The notes beneath the pieces were generated by a model. That model saw only the letters and a program-made list of their open reading frames with translations, was not told the origin of the DNA and made no database searches. A program made the translations under genes and the position numbers. 64,000 nt of DNA from Maricaulis sp047308265. Its GTDB lineage: Bacteria; Pseudomonadota; Alphaproteobacteria; Caulobacterales; Maricaulaceae. Positions 32,525-42,010 of this stretch are shown in pieces. Within the stretch, counting starts at the first letter, position 1. The number at the start of each line of letters is the position of its first letter. Location: assembly GCF_047308265.1 (NCBI RefSeq), contig NZ_JBKQWY010000003.1, positions 1 to 64,000 on the forward strand. Reading direction: 5' to 3'.

Positions 32525-33307
32525 GTGACCGATTCCCTGATTGATCCTGCCCCGGCAATGCCGGATGGCCCGACAAGCCCGCTCGTATACAAGCGGGTTT
32601 TGTTGAAAGTATCCGGTGAGGCCCTGATGGGGTCTCAAAATTATGGCATTGACCTGGAGGTCGCCAATCGCATTGCCGGGGAGGTGGCCCAGGCGGTCAA
32701 TGCCGGCACCGAAATGTGCCTTGTGATTGGCGGTGGAAATATTTTCCGCGGCCTGTCTGGCGCGGCCAAGGGCATGGACCGGGCCGCGGCCGACTATATG
32801 GGCATGCTGGCCACCGTCATGAACGCGCTGGCGATGCAATCCGCCTTGGAACAGGTGGGCATTCCGACACGGGTTCAGTCGGCTATTCCCATGATGTCAG
32901 TGTGCGAACCCTATATTCGCCGCAAGGCTGTGCGCCATATGGAAAAGGGCCGGGTGGTCATTTTTGCAGCCGGCAGCGGCAATCCGTTTTTCACCACAGA
33001 CACGGCGGCTGCCTTGCGCGCGGCCGAGATGGGCTGTGACGCGCTGTTCAAGGGAACGCAGGTTGACGGGGTGTATTCCGACGATCCGCGGGTGAACCCG
33101 AACGCGAAACGCTATGACCATCTCAATTACCTCGACATTCTGACGCAGGATCTGCGCGTGATGGATGCATCGGCTGTGACGCTGATGCGCGAGAATGACA
33201 TTCCGATCGTGGTGTTCAATATCCATGAAGGGGGTGGTCTGGCCCGCGTGCTCGCCGGTGAAGGTGTTCGCACGGTCATCGGGAATGCTCCTTCGGATAC
33301 CGTCTAA
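32525..33307 (+). CDS. pyrH: UMP kinase
   Basis: UMP kinase (260 aa from GTG 32525) makes UDP from UMP in pyrimidine nucleotide synthesis. It is a hexameric enzyme of the amino-acid kinase fold. Motifs: KRVLLKVSGEALMG, VIGGGNIFRG, the UMP/ATP region GRVVIFAAGSGNPFFTTDTAAALRA, and FKGTQVDGVYSDDP. The core starts at about residue 22. A later ATG at 32558 would give a protein closer to the usual length. Neither start has a clear ribosome binding site, so the N-terminus is uncertain. frr follows at 43 bp. Confidence 0.93.
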   Translation: MTDSLIDPAPAMPDGPTSPLVYKRVLLKVSGEALMGSQNYGIDLEVANRIAGEVAQAVNAGTEMCLVIGGGNIFRGLSGAAKGMDRAAADYMGMLATVMNALAMQSALEQVGIPTRVQSAIPMMSVCEPYIRRKAVRHMEKGRVVIFAAGSGNPFFTTDTAAALRAAEMGCDALFKGTQVDGVYSDDPRVNPNAKRYDHLNYLDILTQDLRVMDASAVTLMRENDIPIVVFNIHEGGGLARVLAGEGVRTVIGNAPSDTV

Positions 33308-33350
33308 ACCGGGCGCCTGACGCCGGGATATCAAAAGAAAGGCCTTTGCC

Positions 33351-33917
33351 ATGAGTGACGAGATCGATTTTGACGAGGACGACCTCAAGCGCCGCATGGA
33401 CGGTGCGTTTGATTCCCTGAAAAAGGAATTTGGCGGTCTTCGGACCGGACGGGCCTCTCCCAACTTGCTGGACAGTATCAAGGTCGACGCGTATGGCGCC
33501 CTGACTCCGATCGCCCAGGTGGCGACGGTGTCTGTGCCTGAGCCACGCATGATTTCCGTGAATGTCTGGGACAAGGGCATGGTTTCGGCGGTCGACAGTG
33601 CCATTCGCAATTCCCCCCTCGGTCTCAACCCGGTGGTAGAAGGGCAGCTGCTACGTCTTCCCATCCCGCCGCTCAACGAGGAACGCCGGGCCGAGCTGGC
33701 CAAACTGGCCGGCACCTATGCGGAGAACGCCCGTGTGGCAGTTCGCAATGTTCGCCGCGATGGGATGGACAGCCTGAAAAAGCTCGAAAAAGACGGGGTT
33801 TTGTCCGAAGACGAACACAAATCCTATGCAGAAGATGTTCAGAAGCTGACGGACGGGGCGATTTCCCGTATCGATGATGCGCTGAAGGTCAAACAAGAAG
33901 AGATCATGCAGGTCTGA
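33351..33917 (+). CDS. frr: Ribosome recycling factor
   Basis: Ribosome recycling factor (188 aa) splits post-termination ribosomes together with EF-G. Family text: LRTGRASPNLLDSIKVDAYGALTPIAQVATVSVPEPRM, MVSAVDSAIRNSPLGLNP, and the coiled-coil arm RVAVRNVRRDGMDSLKKLEKDG. Full length. ATG at 33351 has AAAGAAAGG about 9 bp upstream. Standard pyrH-frr-uppS order. Confidence 0.97.
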   Translation: MSDEIDFDEDDLKRRMDGAFDSLKKEFGGLRTGRASPNLLDSIKVDAYGALTPIAQVATVSVPEPRMISVNVWDKGMVSAVDSAIRNSPLGLNPVVEGQLLRLPIPPLNEERRAELAKLAGTYAENARVAVRNVRRDGMDSLKKLEKDGVLSEDEHKSYAEDVQKLTDGAISRIDDALKVKQEEIMQV

Positions 33918-33951
33918 TCTTTTCTCCAACAGGCAGGGGGCAATCGACCTC

Positions 33952-34707
33952 ATGACGTCTGCCAACTCTGCAAGTGACACGACAGGCGGGGATCTCCGGA
34001 TCCCGCGCCATGTTGCGATTATCATGGACGGCAATGGTCGCTGGGCCCAGTCCCGAGGACGGCCGCGTGCCTTTGGCCATTCGCGCGGGGTCGAAGCCGT
34101 GCGGGCCACTGTCCAGGCCGCCGGCGATATGGGCATCACTCAGCTCACCGTCTTCAGTTTCTCGACTGAAAACTGGAACCGTCCGGCCGAAGAAGTCGGC
34201 GCCCTGTTTGATCTGATGGGGCGTTATGTCCGGGCAGATCTCGCCTCTCTCGACAAGAAAGGCGTGCGCATCCGCATACTGGGACGCCGGGACGGCCTCA
34301 ATGATGATCTGTTGCGTATTATCGAGGATGCGGAAACACGCACCCAGGACAATACCGCATTCCAGCTCAATATCGCGTTCAATTACGGGGGCCGGGACGA
34401 GATCGTTCGGGCAACGCGGACACTGGGCGAGAAGATCCGCTGCGGACAACTCGATCCAGAGGTCATTGATGAAGACGTGTTCAGTCAGGCCCTGGATACG
34501 CACGATCTGGATGATGTGGACCTTTTGATCCGGACCAGTGGCGAGATGCGCATTTCCAACTTCCTGCTGTGGCAGGCAGCCTATGCCGAGATGATCTTCA
34601 TGGATGTGTTGTGGCCTGATTTTGATGGCGATCACCTGCGCAAGGCGCTGGAAGAATTCTCCTCGCGTAATCGGCGTTATGGAGGCCTGGATGCCGGAGC
34701 CGCGTGA
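33952..34707 (+). CDS. uppS: Undecaprenyl diphosphate synthase
   Basis: Cis-prenyltransferase (251 aa) that makes undecaprenyl diphosphate, the lipid carrier for peptidoglycan and other glycans. The substrate motif VAIIMDGNGRWA places the catalytic Asp at residue 26, as in E. coli. Later blocks are GHSRGVEAVRATVQ, FSFSTENWNRP and LLIRTSGEMRISNFLLWQ. It overlaps cdsA by 17 bp. The start ATG at 33952 gives a short polar leader before the conserved RHVAIIMDG. Confidence 0.96.
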   Translation: MTSANSASDTTGGDLRIPRHVAIIMDGNGRWAQSRGRPRAFGHSRGVEAVRATVQAAGDMGITQLTVFSFSTENWNRPAEEVGALFDLMGRYVRADLASLDKKGVRIRILGRRDGLNDDLLRIIEDAETRTQDNTAFQLNIAFNYGGRDEIVRATRTLGEKIRCGQLDPEVIDEDVFSQALDTHDLDDVDLLIRTSGEMRISNFLLWQAAYAEMIFMDVLWPDFDGDHLRKALEEFSSRNRRYGGLDAGAA

Positions 34708-35506
34708 TCCGGTCCTCAGGCGGCGACTCATTTCGGCATTGATCCTCGGGCCCAGCGCCGCGGGCCTTTTGTTTCTGGGTGATATCTATTTCTCGGCCTG
34801 GGTGGCGGCGTTTGCCGCGGCGATGGCGTGGGAATGGCTGCAGATGTCTGACCCCAAGGCCCCGCCTGTGGCCTATGCGATCGCGTGCGCCACAGCGTCG
34901 GGCGCGGTGCTCCTGGCCGGGCAGACCGGCGTCAGCGATGCGCTGTTCTGGGGCTCCGCTGGCACGCTGGCCATGGGCGCAGAGCGCTGGCGTCGTGGCT
35001 GGTCTCTGGATGTCCTGGGCATTTTGTATGTCGCCCTGTCTGCCAGCCTCCTGGCGGCGATGCGGGCCTGGCCCGATTACGGTCTGCCCAGTCTGATTTT
35101 GCTGTTCACCATTGTCTGGCTGACGGATAGCGCCGCCTATCTGGTCGGGACCTGGCTCGGCGGTCCCAAACTTCTACCCCAGGCCAGCCCCAAGAAGACC
35201 TGGTCCGGGCTCCTGGCCGGGCTTGCTGCGGGGACCGCAGGCGGTGTGGTGGCCGGCCATGTGATGGGCGCGGCCTGGCAACAGACCATCTGGGTGTCAG
35301 CCTTGATCGCTCTCGCTGCGATCGGAGGGGACCTGACGATGTCGATCTTCAAGCGCGGATTTGGCGTCAAGGACAGTGGCAAGCTGATTCCCGGACATGG
35401 CGGCGTGCTGGACCGGGTAGACGCCTTGATGCTGGCTGTGATTATTGCGGTCATTCTCAACCGATTTGCCCCGCTGACCTGGTCGGGCGAAGGCCTCGCA
35501 GGATGA
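34691..35506 (+). CDS. cdsA: Phosphatidate cytidylyltransferase
   Basis: CDP-diacylglycerol synthase (271 aa), an inner-membrane enzyme that feeds all phospholipid synthesis. The complete signature is present near the C-terminus: FKRGFGVKDSGKLIPGHGG followed by VLDRVDALM. It has about seven hydrophobic helices. ATG at 34691 has GGAGG at 34681-34685 and lies within the end of uppS. Its TGA overlaps the dxr start (ATGA), so uppS-cdsA-dxr look translationally coupled. Confidence 0.94.
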   Translation: MPEPRDPVLRRRLISALILGPSAAGLLFLGDIYFSAWVAAFAAAMAWEWLQMSDPKAPPVAYAIACATASGAVLLAGQTGVSDALFWGSAGTLAMGAERWRRGWSLDVLGILYVALSASLLAAMRAWPDYGLPSLILLFTIVWLTDSAAYLVGTWLGGPKLLPQASPKKTWSGLLAGLAAGTAGGVVAGHVMGAAWQQTIWVSALIALAAIGGDLTMSIFKRGFGVKDSGKLIPGHGGVLDRVDALMLAVIIAVILNRFAPLTWSGEGLAG

Positions 35507-36705
35507 CGGGCATGATTTCACCTTCCGCACGACGCATCAGTGTCCTGGGCGCGACAGGCTCGGTGGGCGAAGCGACGCTGGACCTGATCGCCCGTGCCGA
35601 ACCGGGGCGCTATGACGTGGTGGCGTTGACGGCCAAATCCAATGCACGGCGTCTGGCCGAATTGGCCATTGCACACAGCGCCGATTTTGTCGCGATCCTC
35701 GACGCCTCTGCTGAAGCGGAATTGCGGGAGAGTTTGCAGGCTCACCCCGATATCAAGATCGGTGTGGGTGAGGCGGCGATCATCGACGCCGCCTGTCGTG
35801 AGGCAGACTGGATCATGGCGGCAATTGTCGGCGCAGCGGGCCTGAAACCGACACTGGCGGCTCTGGAGCAGGGCACGCACCTGGCCTTCGCGAACAAGGA
35901 ATGCCTGGTGTGTTCCGGTTCGCTTTTCATGGACGCCGCGCGTCGGCATGGCACACGTCTATTGCCAGTCGACAGTGAGCATAATGCGGTGTTCCAGGTC
36001 TTTGATACAGCGCGGCGCGACCATATCCGCTCCATCACCCTGACCGCATCCGGCGGTCCCTTTCGAGATTGGTCCGCAGAGCGTATGGCACGCGCACGCC
36101 GCTCGGACGCCCTGGCTCATCCGACCTGGGAGATGGGCGCCAAGATCACGATCGACAGTGCGAGCATGATGAACAAGGGGCTCGAAATCATCGAGGCCTG
36201 CTGGCTGTTTGATCTGCCGCACACCAAAGTCGATGTGGTGGTCCACAAACAGTCTATTATTCATGGCCTGGTTGAATACGCTGATGGCAGCGTGCTGGCC
36301 CAGCTCGGCTCGCCGGATATGCGCACTCCGATTGCCAGTGCCTTGGCCTGGCCGGACCGGATGACGGCACCGGTTGAGCGCCTGGATCTCGCCCGGATGG
36401 CGCGTCTCGATTTCGAGCTACCGGACCCGGACCGTTTTCCCGCTTTGAGACTGGCCCGCCAGGCTATTGAGGCCGGCGGGATAGCACCGGCTGTGCTGAA
36501 CGCCGCCAATGAAGTTGCTGTTGCAGCCTTCTTAAGGGAACAGATTGGTTTTCTTGACATATCCTCGTGCGTTGAAGAGGCTTTGGCGCAGAGTTTGAAT
36601 GAAGATGGCATGCCGCAATCCGTTGCGGCCTTTGAGGACGTTTTTGTCATCGACCGGCTGGCCCGGGATGTGGCGGAGCGTTTTGTCAGCCGCGTTAAAG
36701 CCTGA
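35503..36705 (+). CDS. dxr: 1-deoxy-D-xylulose 5-phosphate reductoisomerase
   Basis: DXR (400 aa) converts DXP to MEP, the committed step of the non-mevalonate isoprenoid pathway that supplies UppS, and is the target of fosmidomycin. The NADPH loop is VLGATGSVGEATLD. The active site includes DSEHNAVFQ, TASGGPFRDW, HPTWEMGAKITIDSASMMNK and VHKQSIIHGLVEY. Full length. It overlaps the cdsA stop by 4 bp. A second in-frame ATG lies at 35512. Confidence 0.96.
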   Translation: MTGMISPSARRISVLGATGSVGEATLDLIARAEPGRYDVVALTAKSNARRLAELAIAHSADFVAILDASAEAELRESLQAHPDIKIGVGEAAIIDAACREADWIMAAIVGAAGLKPTLAALEQGTHLAFANKECLVCSGSLFMDAARRHGTRLLPVDSEHNAVFQVFDTARRDHIRSITLTASGGPFRDWSAERMARARRSDALAHPTWEMGAKITIDSASMMNKGLEIIEACWLFDLPHTKVDVVVHKQSIIHGLVEYADGSVLAQLGSPDMRTPIASALAWPDRMTAPVERLDLARMARLDFELPDPDRFPALRLARQAIEAGGIAPAVLNAANEVAVAAFLREQIGFLDISSCVEEALAQSLNEDGMPQSVAAFEDVFVIDRLARDVAERFVSRVKA

Positions 36706-36723
36706 ACACCAAGGGTTTAGGAC

Positions 36724-37896
36724 ATGGAATTAATTGGCGATTTTCTGCTGACGGCGTTTGCCTTCGTGTTTGTGATCTCCGTGGTCGTGGTCTTTCACGA
36801 GCTCGGTCACTACTGGGCGGGCCGGTGGTGCGGGGTGCATGCCGAGGCCTTTTCCATGGGTTTTGGTCCGACACTGTTTTCTCGCCGGGACAAAAACGGC
36901 ACCGTTTGGCGCGTGGCGGCCTTTCCATTGGGCGGGTATGTGCGCTTTCTGGGGGATGCGGGTGCAGCCAGTGAACCGGATCAGGAAAAACTCGCTGTTC
37001 TGCGCAAACAGATGGGTGAGGATGCCAATAAGTGTTTCCACTTCAAACCGGTCTGGCAGCGCGCCATAATCACCGGCGCAGGTCCGGTTGCCAATTTCAT
37101 CCTGTCCATCACGATCTTTGCTGTTCTGGCCTTTGCCTTTGGCGCGACGCGGTACGAACCGATCGTGGGCGAGGTGATCGCTGACAGTGCAGCCGAGGAG
37201 GCCGGGGTTCTGGCGGGTGACCGGGTGCTCAGCATCAATGATTCGCAGATCGAAGCCTTTGAAGAGATCATGGCCGAGGTGGTCTGGCGCCCTGGCGAAG
37301 AGCTCCAGGTCGGGATTGAACGCGGTGGCGAGCGTCTTGTTCTGCCGATCACACCGCGTCGCACCCTGATTGAAGATCAGTTTGGCGGCGAGCGCCCTAT
37401 GGGGGTTCTGGGCATTCGTCCGAGCGGAGAGCGCTTTCAGGATCATTACAATCCCGTCACGGCCATTGGCTATGGCGTCTCCCAAACCGGTGAAATCATC
37501 TCCATGACCGTGCGTTATGTAAGCCGCATCGTCACGGGGCGGACCTCGCCGGAATTGCTCAACGGACCGCTCGGAATCGTTGAAATGGCAGGGCAACGCG
37601 CCCAGACCGGGGCTGAGGTAGGGGAGAATGCAGCCGAGAGCGCCTACTATGTTCTTGTGCAGTTGATCCACTTCTGCGCTGTGCTCTCCGTTGGGCTGGG
37701 TTTGGTGAATCTTTTGCCGTTACCCATCCTCGACGGCGGACATCTGATGTATTACGCCTATGAAGCGGTCGTCGGTCGGCCGTTGAGCGCGGGGGTACAG
37801 GCAATTGGTTTCCGAGTAGGTCTTGCACTTGTGCTCGGAATGATGCTTGTAGCGTCACTGAATGACCTTAATTACAAGCTCAGTCAGTTTTTCTGA
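36724..37896 (+). CDS. rseP: Site-2 protease RseP family
   Basis: Intramembrane zinc metalloprotease (390 aa). In E. coli, RseP cuts anti-sigma factor RseA and leftover signal peptides; alphaproteobacterial homologues do similar membrane clearance. HELGH at residues 25-29 holds two zinc ligands, and the third lies in NLLPLPILDGGHLMYY. One PDZ domain is clear (VGEVIADSAAEEAGVLAGDRVLSIND). There are four membrane segments. It sits directly before bamA, the usual envelope-quality context. Confidence 0.95.
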   Translation: MELIGDFLLTAFAFVFVISVVVVFHELGHYWAGRWCGVHAEAFSMGFGPTLFSRRDKNGTVWRVAAFPLGGYVRFLGDAGAASEPDQEKLAVLRKQMGEDANKCFHFKPVWQRAIITGAGPVANFILSITIFAVLAFAFGATRYEPIVGEVIADSAAEEAGVLAGDRVLSINDSQIEAFEEIMAEVVWRPGEELQVGIERGGERLVLPITPRRTLIEDQFGGERPMGVLGIRPSGERFQDHYNPVTAIGYGVSQTGEIISMTVRYVSRIVTGRTSPELLNGPLGIVEMAGQRAQTGAEVGENAAESAYYVLVQLIHFCAVLSVGLGLVNLLPLPILDGGHLMYYAYEAVVGRPLSAGVQAIGFRVGLALVLGMMLVASLNDLNYKLSQFF

Positions 37897-37921
37897 CGGG
37901 CTCAGAAAGCGGCGATCTTCG

Positions 37922-40300
37922 ATGGTGAGAGTTTTGCGTGCGTTCGCGTCGGCCCTTCTGCTTCTAGTGGCACCGGCGGCTGTCTTGGCACAGGAGGGGG
38001 CTCCCGCAGCTCCTGCAGTCCAGCCTGTGGCTCAAGCACAGCCTGTGGCTCCGGCACAAACGGTGGTCCGTCAGATCCTGGTGGAAGGCAATCAACGTGT
38101 CGAAGTCGATACCGTTTTGTCTTATTTGGTGTTTCAGCAGGGTCAGCCGCTTGATGCGCGCCTGATCAACCTGTCGATTCAAACGCTGTTCGCCACCGGT
38201 TTGTTCGCAGATGTGCAGATCGAGGAAAACCTGGGCGTCGTGACCGTGCGTCTTCAGGAAAACCCGATCATTAACCGCGTTGTGATCGAGGGTAATTCCG
38301 CGATCAAGGAAGACAAGATCACCGATGAAATCCAGGCTCAGCCTCGCGCCATCTTCACGCGCGCACGGGCCCAGTCTGATGTCCAGCGGATTATCGAGGT
38401 CTATCGGCGCTCCGGTCGTTTCGCTGCGACTGTGACACCGAAGATCATCGAGCTGCCGCAAAACCGCGTGGATCTGATCTTTGAAATCTCCGAAGGTCCG
38501 CAAACGGGCGTTCGACGGATTAACTTTATCGGTAATGAGCGGTTCTCTGACCGCCGTCTGGCCCGTGAAATCGTAACGCGTCAATCGCGCTGGTGGAGCT
38601 TCTTCTCCTCAAACGACAACTACGACCCGGATCGTCTGGAGTATGACCGCGAGCTGCTGCGTCAGTTTTACCAGAACCAGGGTTACGCCAATTTCCGGGT
38701 GATCAACGCCGTTGCAGAGCTGACGCCCGACCAGGATGCCTTCTACATCACGTTCACGATCGATGAGGGTGAGGTCTATACCTTCGGTGAGATCGACGTC
38801 ACGACGGAGATTGCGGACCTGTCCGAGGAATTCCTCGAAGCGATCGTTCCGGTTCAGTCGGGCGACCTGTATGTTGGTGAGCTGATCGAGAACAGTGTGG
38901 ACAGTCTGACCTTTGCGGCGGGCGCGTCCGGTTATGCCTTTGTGAATGTGCGTCCCCAGGTTCAGCGCAATCGCGAATCCCGGACGGTCGATATCAATTT
39001 TGTCATCGATGAAAGCCCGCGGGTCTATATCGAGCGCATTGATATTGTCGGAAATACATCCACGCTGGACCGTGTGATCCGTCGGGAGATTGAAACGGTG
39101 GAAGGCGATGCGTTCAGCCAGCCGCTTCTCGATCGCTCGCGGAATAATCTGCGCCGCCTGGGCTTCTTCGAAGATGTTGAAGTGGAACAGGTCCCTGGAT
39201 CGGCTCCCGACCGGGCGCGTGTCCAGGTGGCTGTCACGGAACAGCCGACAGGTGAGCTGGCGTTTGGTGCCGGTTTCTCCTCGACCGACAGTTTCCTCGT
39301 CGATTTCTCGATCTCCCAGCGCAATCTGCGTGGTCGGGGACAGTTCCTGCGTTTCCGTGTCTCAGCGAGTTCCCGTCAGGAACAGGTGGATATCCGTTTC
39401 ACCGAACCGCGTTTCCTTGACCGGAACCTGGCGGCTGGTTTCGACATTTTCCGCGTGGTGTCCGATTATCTCGAGGAAGCCTCCTTCCGGACCGAGAGTA
39501 CGGGGGGATCGCTGCGCCTCGGTTTCCCGCTGACCCGCTCGACCAATCTCCAGCTGCGCTACACTTTGCGTCGTGATGATGTTCAGGTGTTCACGGCGGC
39601 ATCTTCCGCGCTTCGGAGCAATTCCGGGCTTCGTACCACCTCTGTTGCCGGTTACTCCCTGAACTGGAACCGGGTGAATGACCCGATCGAACCGACCCGT
39701 GGTTTCCGTGTCTCGCTCAGCCAGGACTTCGCCGGTATCGGCGGTGACGTGCGCTATCTGCGCTCCGAGCTGGAATCGACCTTCTATCGCGGCCTCTATC
39801 CCGGGATTGTTGCAAGCTTGTCCATGCGGACTGGATTTACCCAACCCTGGGGTGGCGACACAGTTCGTATTAATGATCGCTTCTTCAAGGGCGGGAATAC
39901 GTTCCGCGGCTTTGAAACAGCCGGTCTCGGTCCTCGGGTGGTCCAACGCGATCAGGATACAGGTGAACTGATTGCGGGCGATGCGTTGGGCGGCAAGCTC
40001 TACGCCATCGGCGCCCTGGAAGTGACATTCCCGCTGGGACTTCCCGAACAATATGGTGTGTCGGGCAGTGTCTTCACCGAGTTTGGCTCGCTGGGCATTC
40101 TGGACGACAATGATCTGATCGATGAAACGGGGACCTCTCCGTTCACGGTCGATGACTTCTCACTGCGCGCTTCTGCGGGTGTGAGTATCTTCTGGGACAG
40201 CCCGTTTGGCCCGGTTCGCTTTGACTTTGCCGAAGCCTTCCAGCGTGAAACGTATGATCGCGCTGAATTCTTCCGTTTCTCCACGCGTACAGGATTCTAA
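37922..40300 (+). CDS. bamA: Outer membrane protein assembly factor BamA
   Basis: The essential Omp85 protein (792 aa) that inserts beta-barrel proteins into the outer membrane. A signal peptide (MVRVLRAFASALLLLVAPAAVLA) is cut before Q24, and an Ala/Pro/Gln-rich linker follows. Five POTRA domains run from about residue 40 to 400, for example VVRQILVEGNQRVEVDTVLSY. The 16-strand barrel has the loop-6 FRGF motif (TFRGFETAGLGPR). It ends in phenylalanine, the beta-signal. ATG 37922 starts the signal peptide properly. An upstream start at 37862 would overlap rseP and spoil it. Confidence 0.96.
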   Translation: MVRVLRAFASALLLLVAPAAVLAQEGAPAAPAVQPVAQAQPVAPAQTVVRQILVEGNQRVEVDTVLSYLVFQQGQPLDARLINLSIQTLFATGLFADVQIEENLGVVTVRLQENPIINRVVIEGNSAIKEDKITDEIQAQPRAIFTRARAQSDVQRIIEVYRRSGRFAATVTPKIIELPQNRVDLIFEISEGPQTGVRRINFIGNERFSDRRLAREIVTRQSRWWSFFSSNDNYDPDRLEYDRELLRQFYQNQGYANFRVINAVAELTPDQDAFYITFTIDEGEVYTFGEIDVTTEIADLSEEFLEAIVPVQSGDLYVGELIENSVDSLTFAAGASGYAFVNVRPQVQRNRESRTVDINFVIDESPRVYIERIDIVGNTSTLDRVIRREIETVEGDAFSQPLLDRSRNNLRRLGFFEDVEVEQVPGSAPDRARVQVAVTEQPTGELAFGAGFSSTDSFLVDFSISQRNLRGRGQFLRFRVSASSRQEQVDIRFTEPRFLDRNLAAGFDIFRVVSDYLEEASFRTESTGGSLRLGFPLTRSTNLQLRYTLRRDDVQVFTAASSALRSNSGLRTTSVAGYSLNWNRVNDPIEPTRGFRVSLSQDFAGIGGDVRYLRSELESTFYRGLYPGIVASLSMRTGFTQPWGGDTVRINDRFFKGGNTFRGFETAGLGPRVVQRDQDTGELIAGDALGGKLYAIGALEVTFPLGLPEQYGVSGSVFTEFGSLGILDDNDLIDETGTSPFTVDDFSLRASAGVSIFWDSPFGPVRFDFAEAFQRETYDRAEFFRFSTRTGF

Positions 40301-40304
40301 TCCA

Positions 40305-40889
40305 ATGAAACTGATCAAATCCTTCCTTCTTCTGCCGCTGCTCGTTGTGAGCTTTGCGGCTCCGGCCATGGCTCAGCGCGTGGCTGTGTTCAGCGAGGAC
40401 CGTGTCCTGTCTGAAAGCCAGGTTGGTCAGCATGTCGCTGGTCGCCTGACCGAGATCGCCACTGAAATGCAGACCGAACTGCAAGCGGTTGCGGCTCCGG
40501 TTCAGCAAGAACGTGAGCGCTGGAATGCTGAAACGGCCTCCATGACAGAGGAAGCCATCCAGGCTCGCCCGGACCTGATGCAACGCTATAACCAGATTGT
40601 TCAGGGCATGGGTGTCATTCGCCAGGCCGAACAATATGCGAGCCAGGAGATGGACCAGACCCGGGCTCAGGCCCTGCGTCCGGTTCAGGAACGCTTGAAT
40701 GTCATCATTCCGGCCATCCTCGAAGAGCAAAATGTGGACATTCTGCTTGAGCGTCGCGCCGTGCGCTTCGCCGGTGAGAGCGTCGACATCTCCGACACCA
40801 TTATCCAGCGTCTCAATGCTGAGCTGCCGTCTGTTACAGTCAGTCGCGTGCGGATCCCGCGTGAAGCGGCACCGCAACAGGCTCAGTAA
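40305..40889 (+). CDS. skp: Periplasmic chaperone Skp/OmpH
   Basis: Skp (194 aa) is a periplasmic trimeric chaperone that holds unfolded outer-membrane proteins on the way to BamA. Signal peptide MKLIKSFLLLPLLVVSFAAPAMA, cut before Q24. The mature protein begins with the short beta strand RVAVFSEDRVLSES typical of Skp and continues as a long charged alpha-helical arm (TEMQTELQAVAAPVQQERERW onward). ATG 40305 is 4 bp after the bamA stop. Standard bamA-skp-lpxD order. Confidence 0.92.
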   Translation: MKLIKSFLLLPLLVVSFAAPAMAQRVAVFSEDRVLSESQVGQHVAGRLTEIATEMQTELQAVAAPVQQERERWNAETASMTEEAIQARPDLMQRYNQIVQGMGVIRQAEQYASQEMDQTRAQALRPVQERLNVIIPAILEEQNVDILLERRAVRFAGESVDISDTIIQRLNAELPSVTVSRVRIPREAAPQQAQ

Positions 40890-40918
40890 GACGGGCGCAA
40901 GCCCTCGGGAGAAATGAA

Positions 40919-41944
40919 GTGGCCGATCCGCGTTTCTTTGAACCGCTTGGCCCGCTTCCCCTGACGCAGATCGCCGCGCTTTCAAGCGCGGCGATTTTGC
41001 ATCCGGATGCGGCGAGCCTTCATGTCACCCATGTTGCGCCTCTCGATGAGGCGGCCGCTGGCGTTCTTGTCTATGCGGAGAAGCTTGACGCCTTGCGAAG
41101 TGCGCCGGACGGCGCATTGACGAGTGCCTTTGTGCTCTGCTCGGAAGAGGCCGCACCGCGTGTGGCTGAACTGGGCGGTGTGGCCCTCGTTTGCAAACGG
41201 CCGCGCGCCAGTTTTGCCCTGTCGGCAGGTGCGCTGTATCGCAAGAAATCTCTTCATGCCGGACCGCCTATTCACGATACGGCTCGCATTGATGCCTCCG
41301 CGCAGGTGTGTGCGCATGTCGCGATCGGTGAGGGTGCGCAGATCGGTGCGGATGTGGTGATCGAACCCGGTGCGGTGATCGGGCCGGGCGTGTCGATCGG
41401 CGCGCGTACCCGGATCGGACCCAATGTGACCATTTACTGTGCAAGTATCGGTCAAGATTGCAATATTCTGGCAGGAGCCGTGATTGGCGAAAGCGGCTTC
41501 GGTATTGCAGTCTCTGAGCGTGGTGCCATTGAAGTGCCTCATCTAGGCGGTGTGCGCCTGGGCGATCATGTCACTCTGGGCGCGCACTCGACGGTCGATA
41601 GATCGGTATTTGGAGACACGCTAATCAGTCATGGATGCCGGTTCGACAATCACTGCCATGTCGGACACAACTGCACGATTGGCGAGAATTTCATGATGGC
41701 CGCGTTTGGCGGTATCTCAGGCAGTGTGACGATCGGCAAGAATGTGGCCTGTGGCGGGCGTGTCGGGATTGCAGATCATCTTAAGATTGGTGATGGCGCC
41801 CAGTTGGCAGCGGGCTGCGCCATTATGAGAGACATACCGGCAGGAGAGACCTGGGGCGGCACCCCCGGGCAACCTCTGCGGGACTGGATGAAGGAAGTCT
41901 CTGCGGTTCGACGCCTTGCGAAGAATCGCGGAAAGAGGAGCTGA
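40919..41944 (+). CDS. lpxD: UDP-3-O-acylglucosamine N-acyltransferase
   Basis: LpxD (341 aa) adds the N-linked hydroxyacyl chain in the third step of lipid A synthesis. The N-terminal uridine-binding domain is followed by a left-handed parallel beta-helix of hexapeptide repeats (for example VAIGEGAQIGADVVIEPGAVIGPGV). The active-site region is NHCHVGHNCTIGEN, with H250 as the likely general base. The start is GTG at 40919 with GGGAGAA about 5 bp upstream; no ATG fits. A short C-terminal helix ends the protein. Confidence 0.94.
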   Translation: MADPRFFEPLGPLPLTQIAALSSAAILHPDAASLHVTHVAPLDEAAAGVLVYAEKLDALRSAPDGALTSAFVLCSEEAAPRVAELGGVALVCKRPRASFALSAGALYRKKSLHAGPPIHDTARIDASAQVCAHVAIGEGAQIGADVVIEPGAVIGPGVSIGARTRIGPNVTIYCASIGQDCNILAGAVIGESGFGIAVSERGAIEVPHLGGVRLGDHVTLGAHSTVDRSVFGDTLISHGCRFDNHCHVGHNCTIGENFMMAAFGGISGSVTIGKNVACGGRVGIADHLKIGDGAQLAAGCAIMRDIPAGETWGGTPGQPLRDWMKEVSAVRRLAKNRGKRS

Positions 41945-42010
41945 CAGGGTCAGCCATCGGGGGCGCGTGTGGGCCTGGAAATCGGACTATCAAATGGGGC
42001 AGTCACGCCT

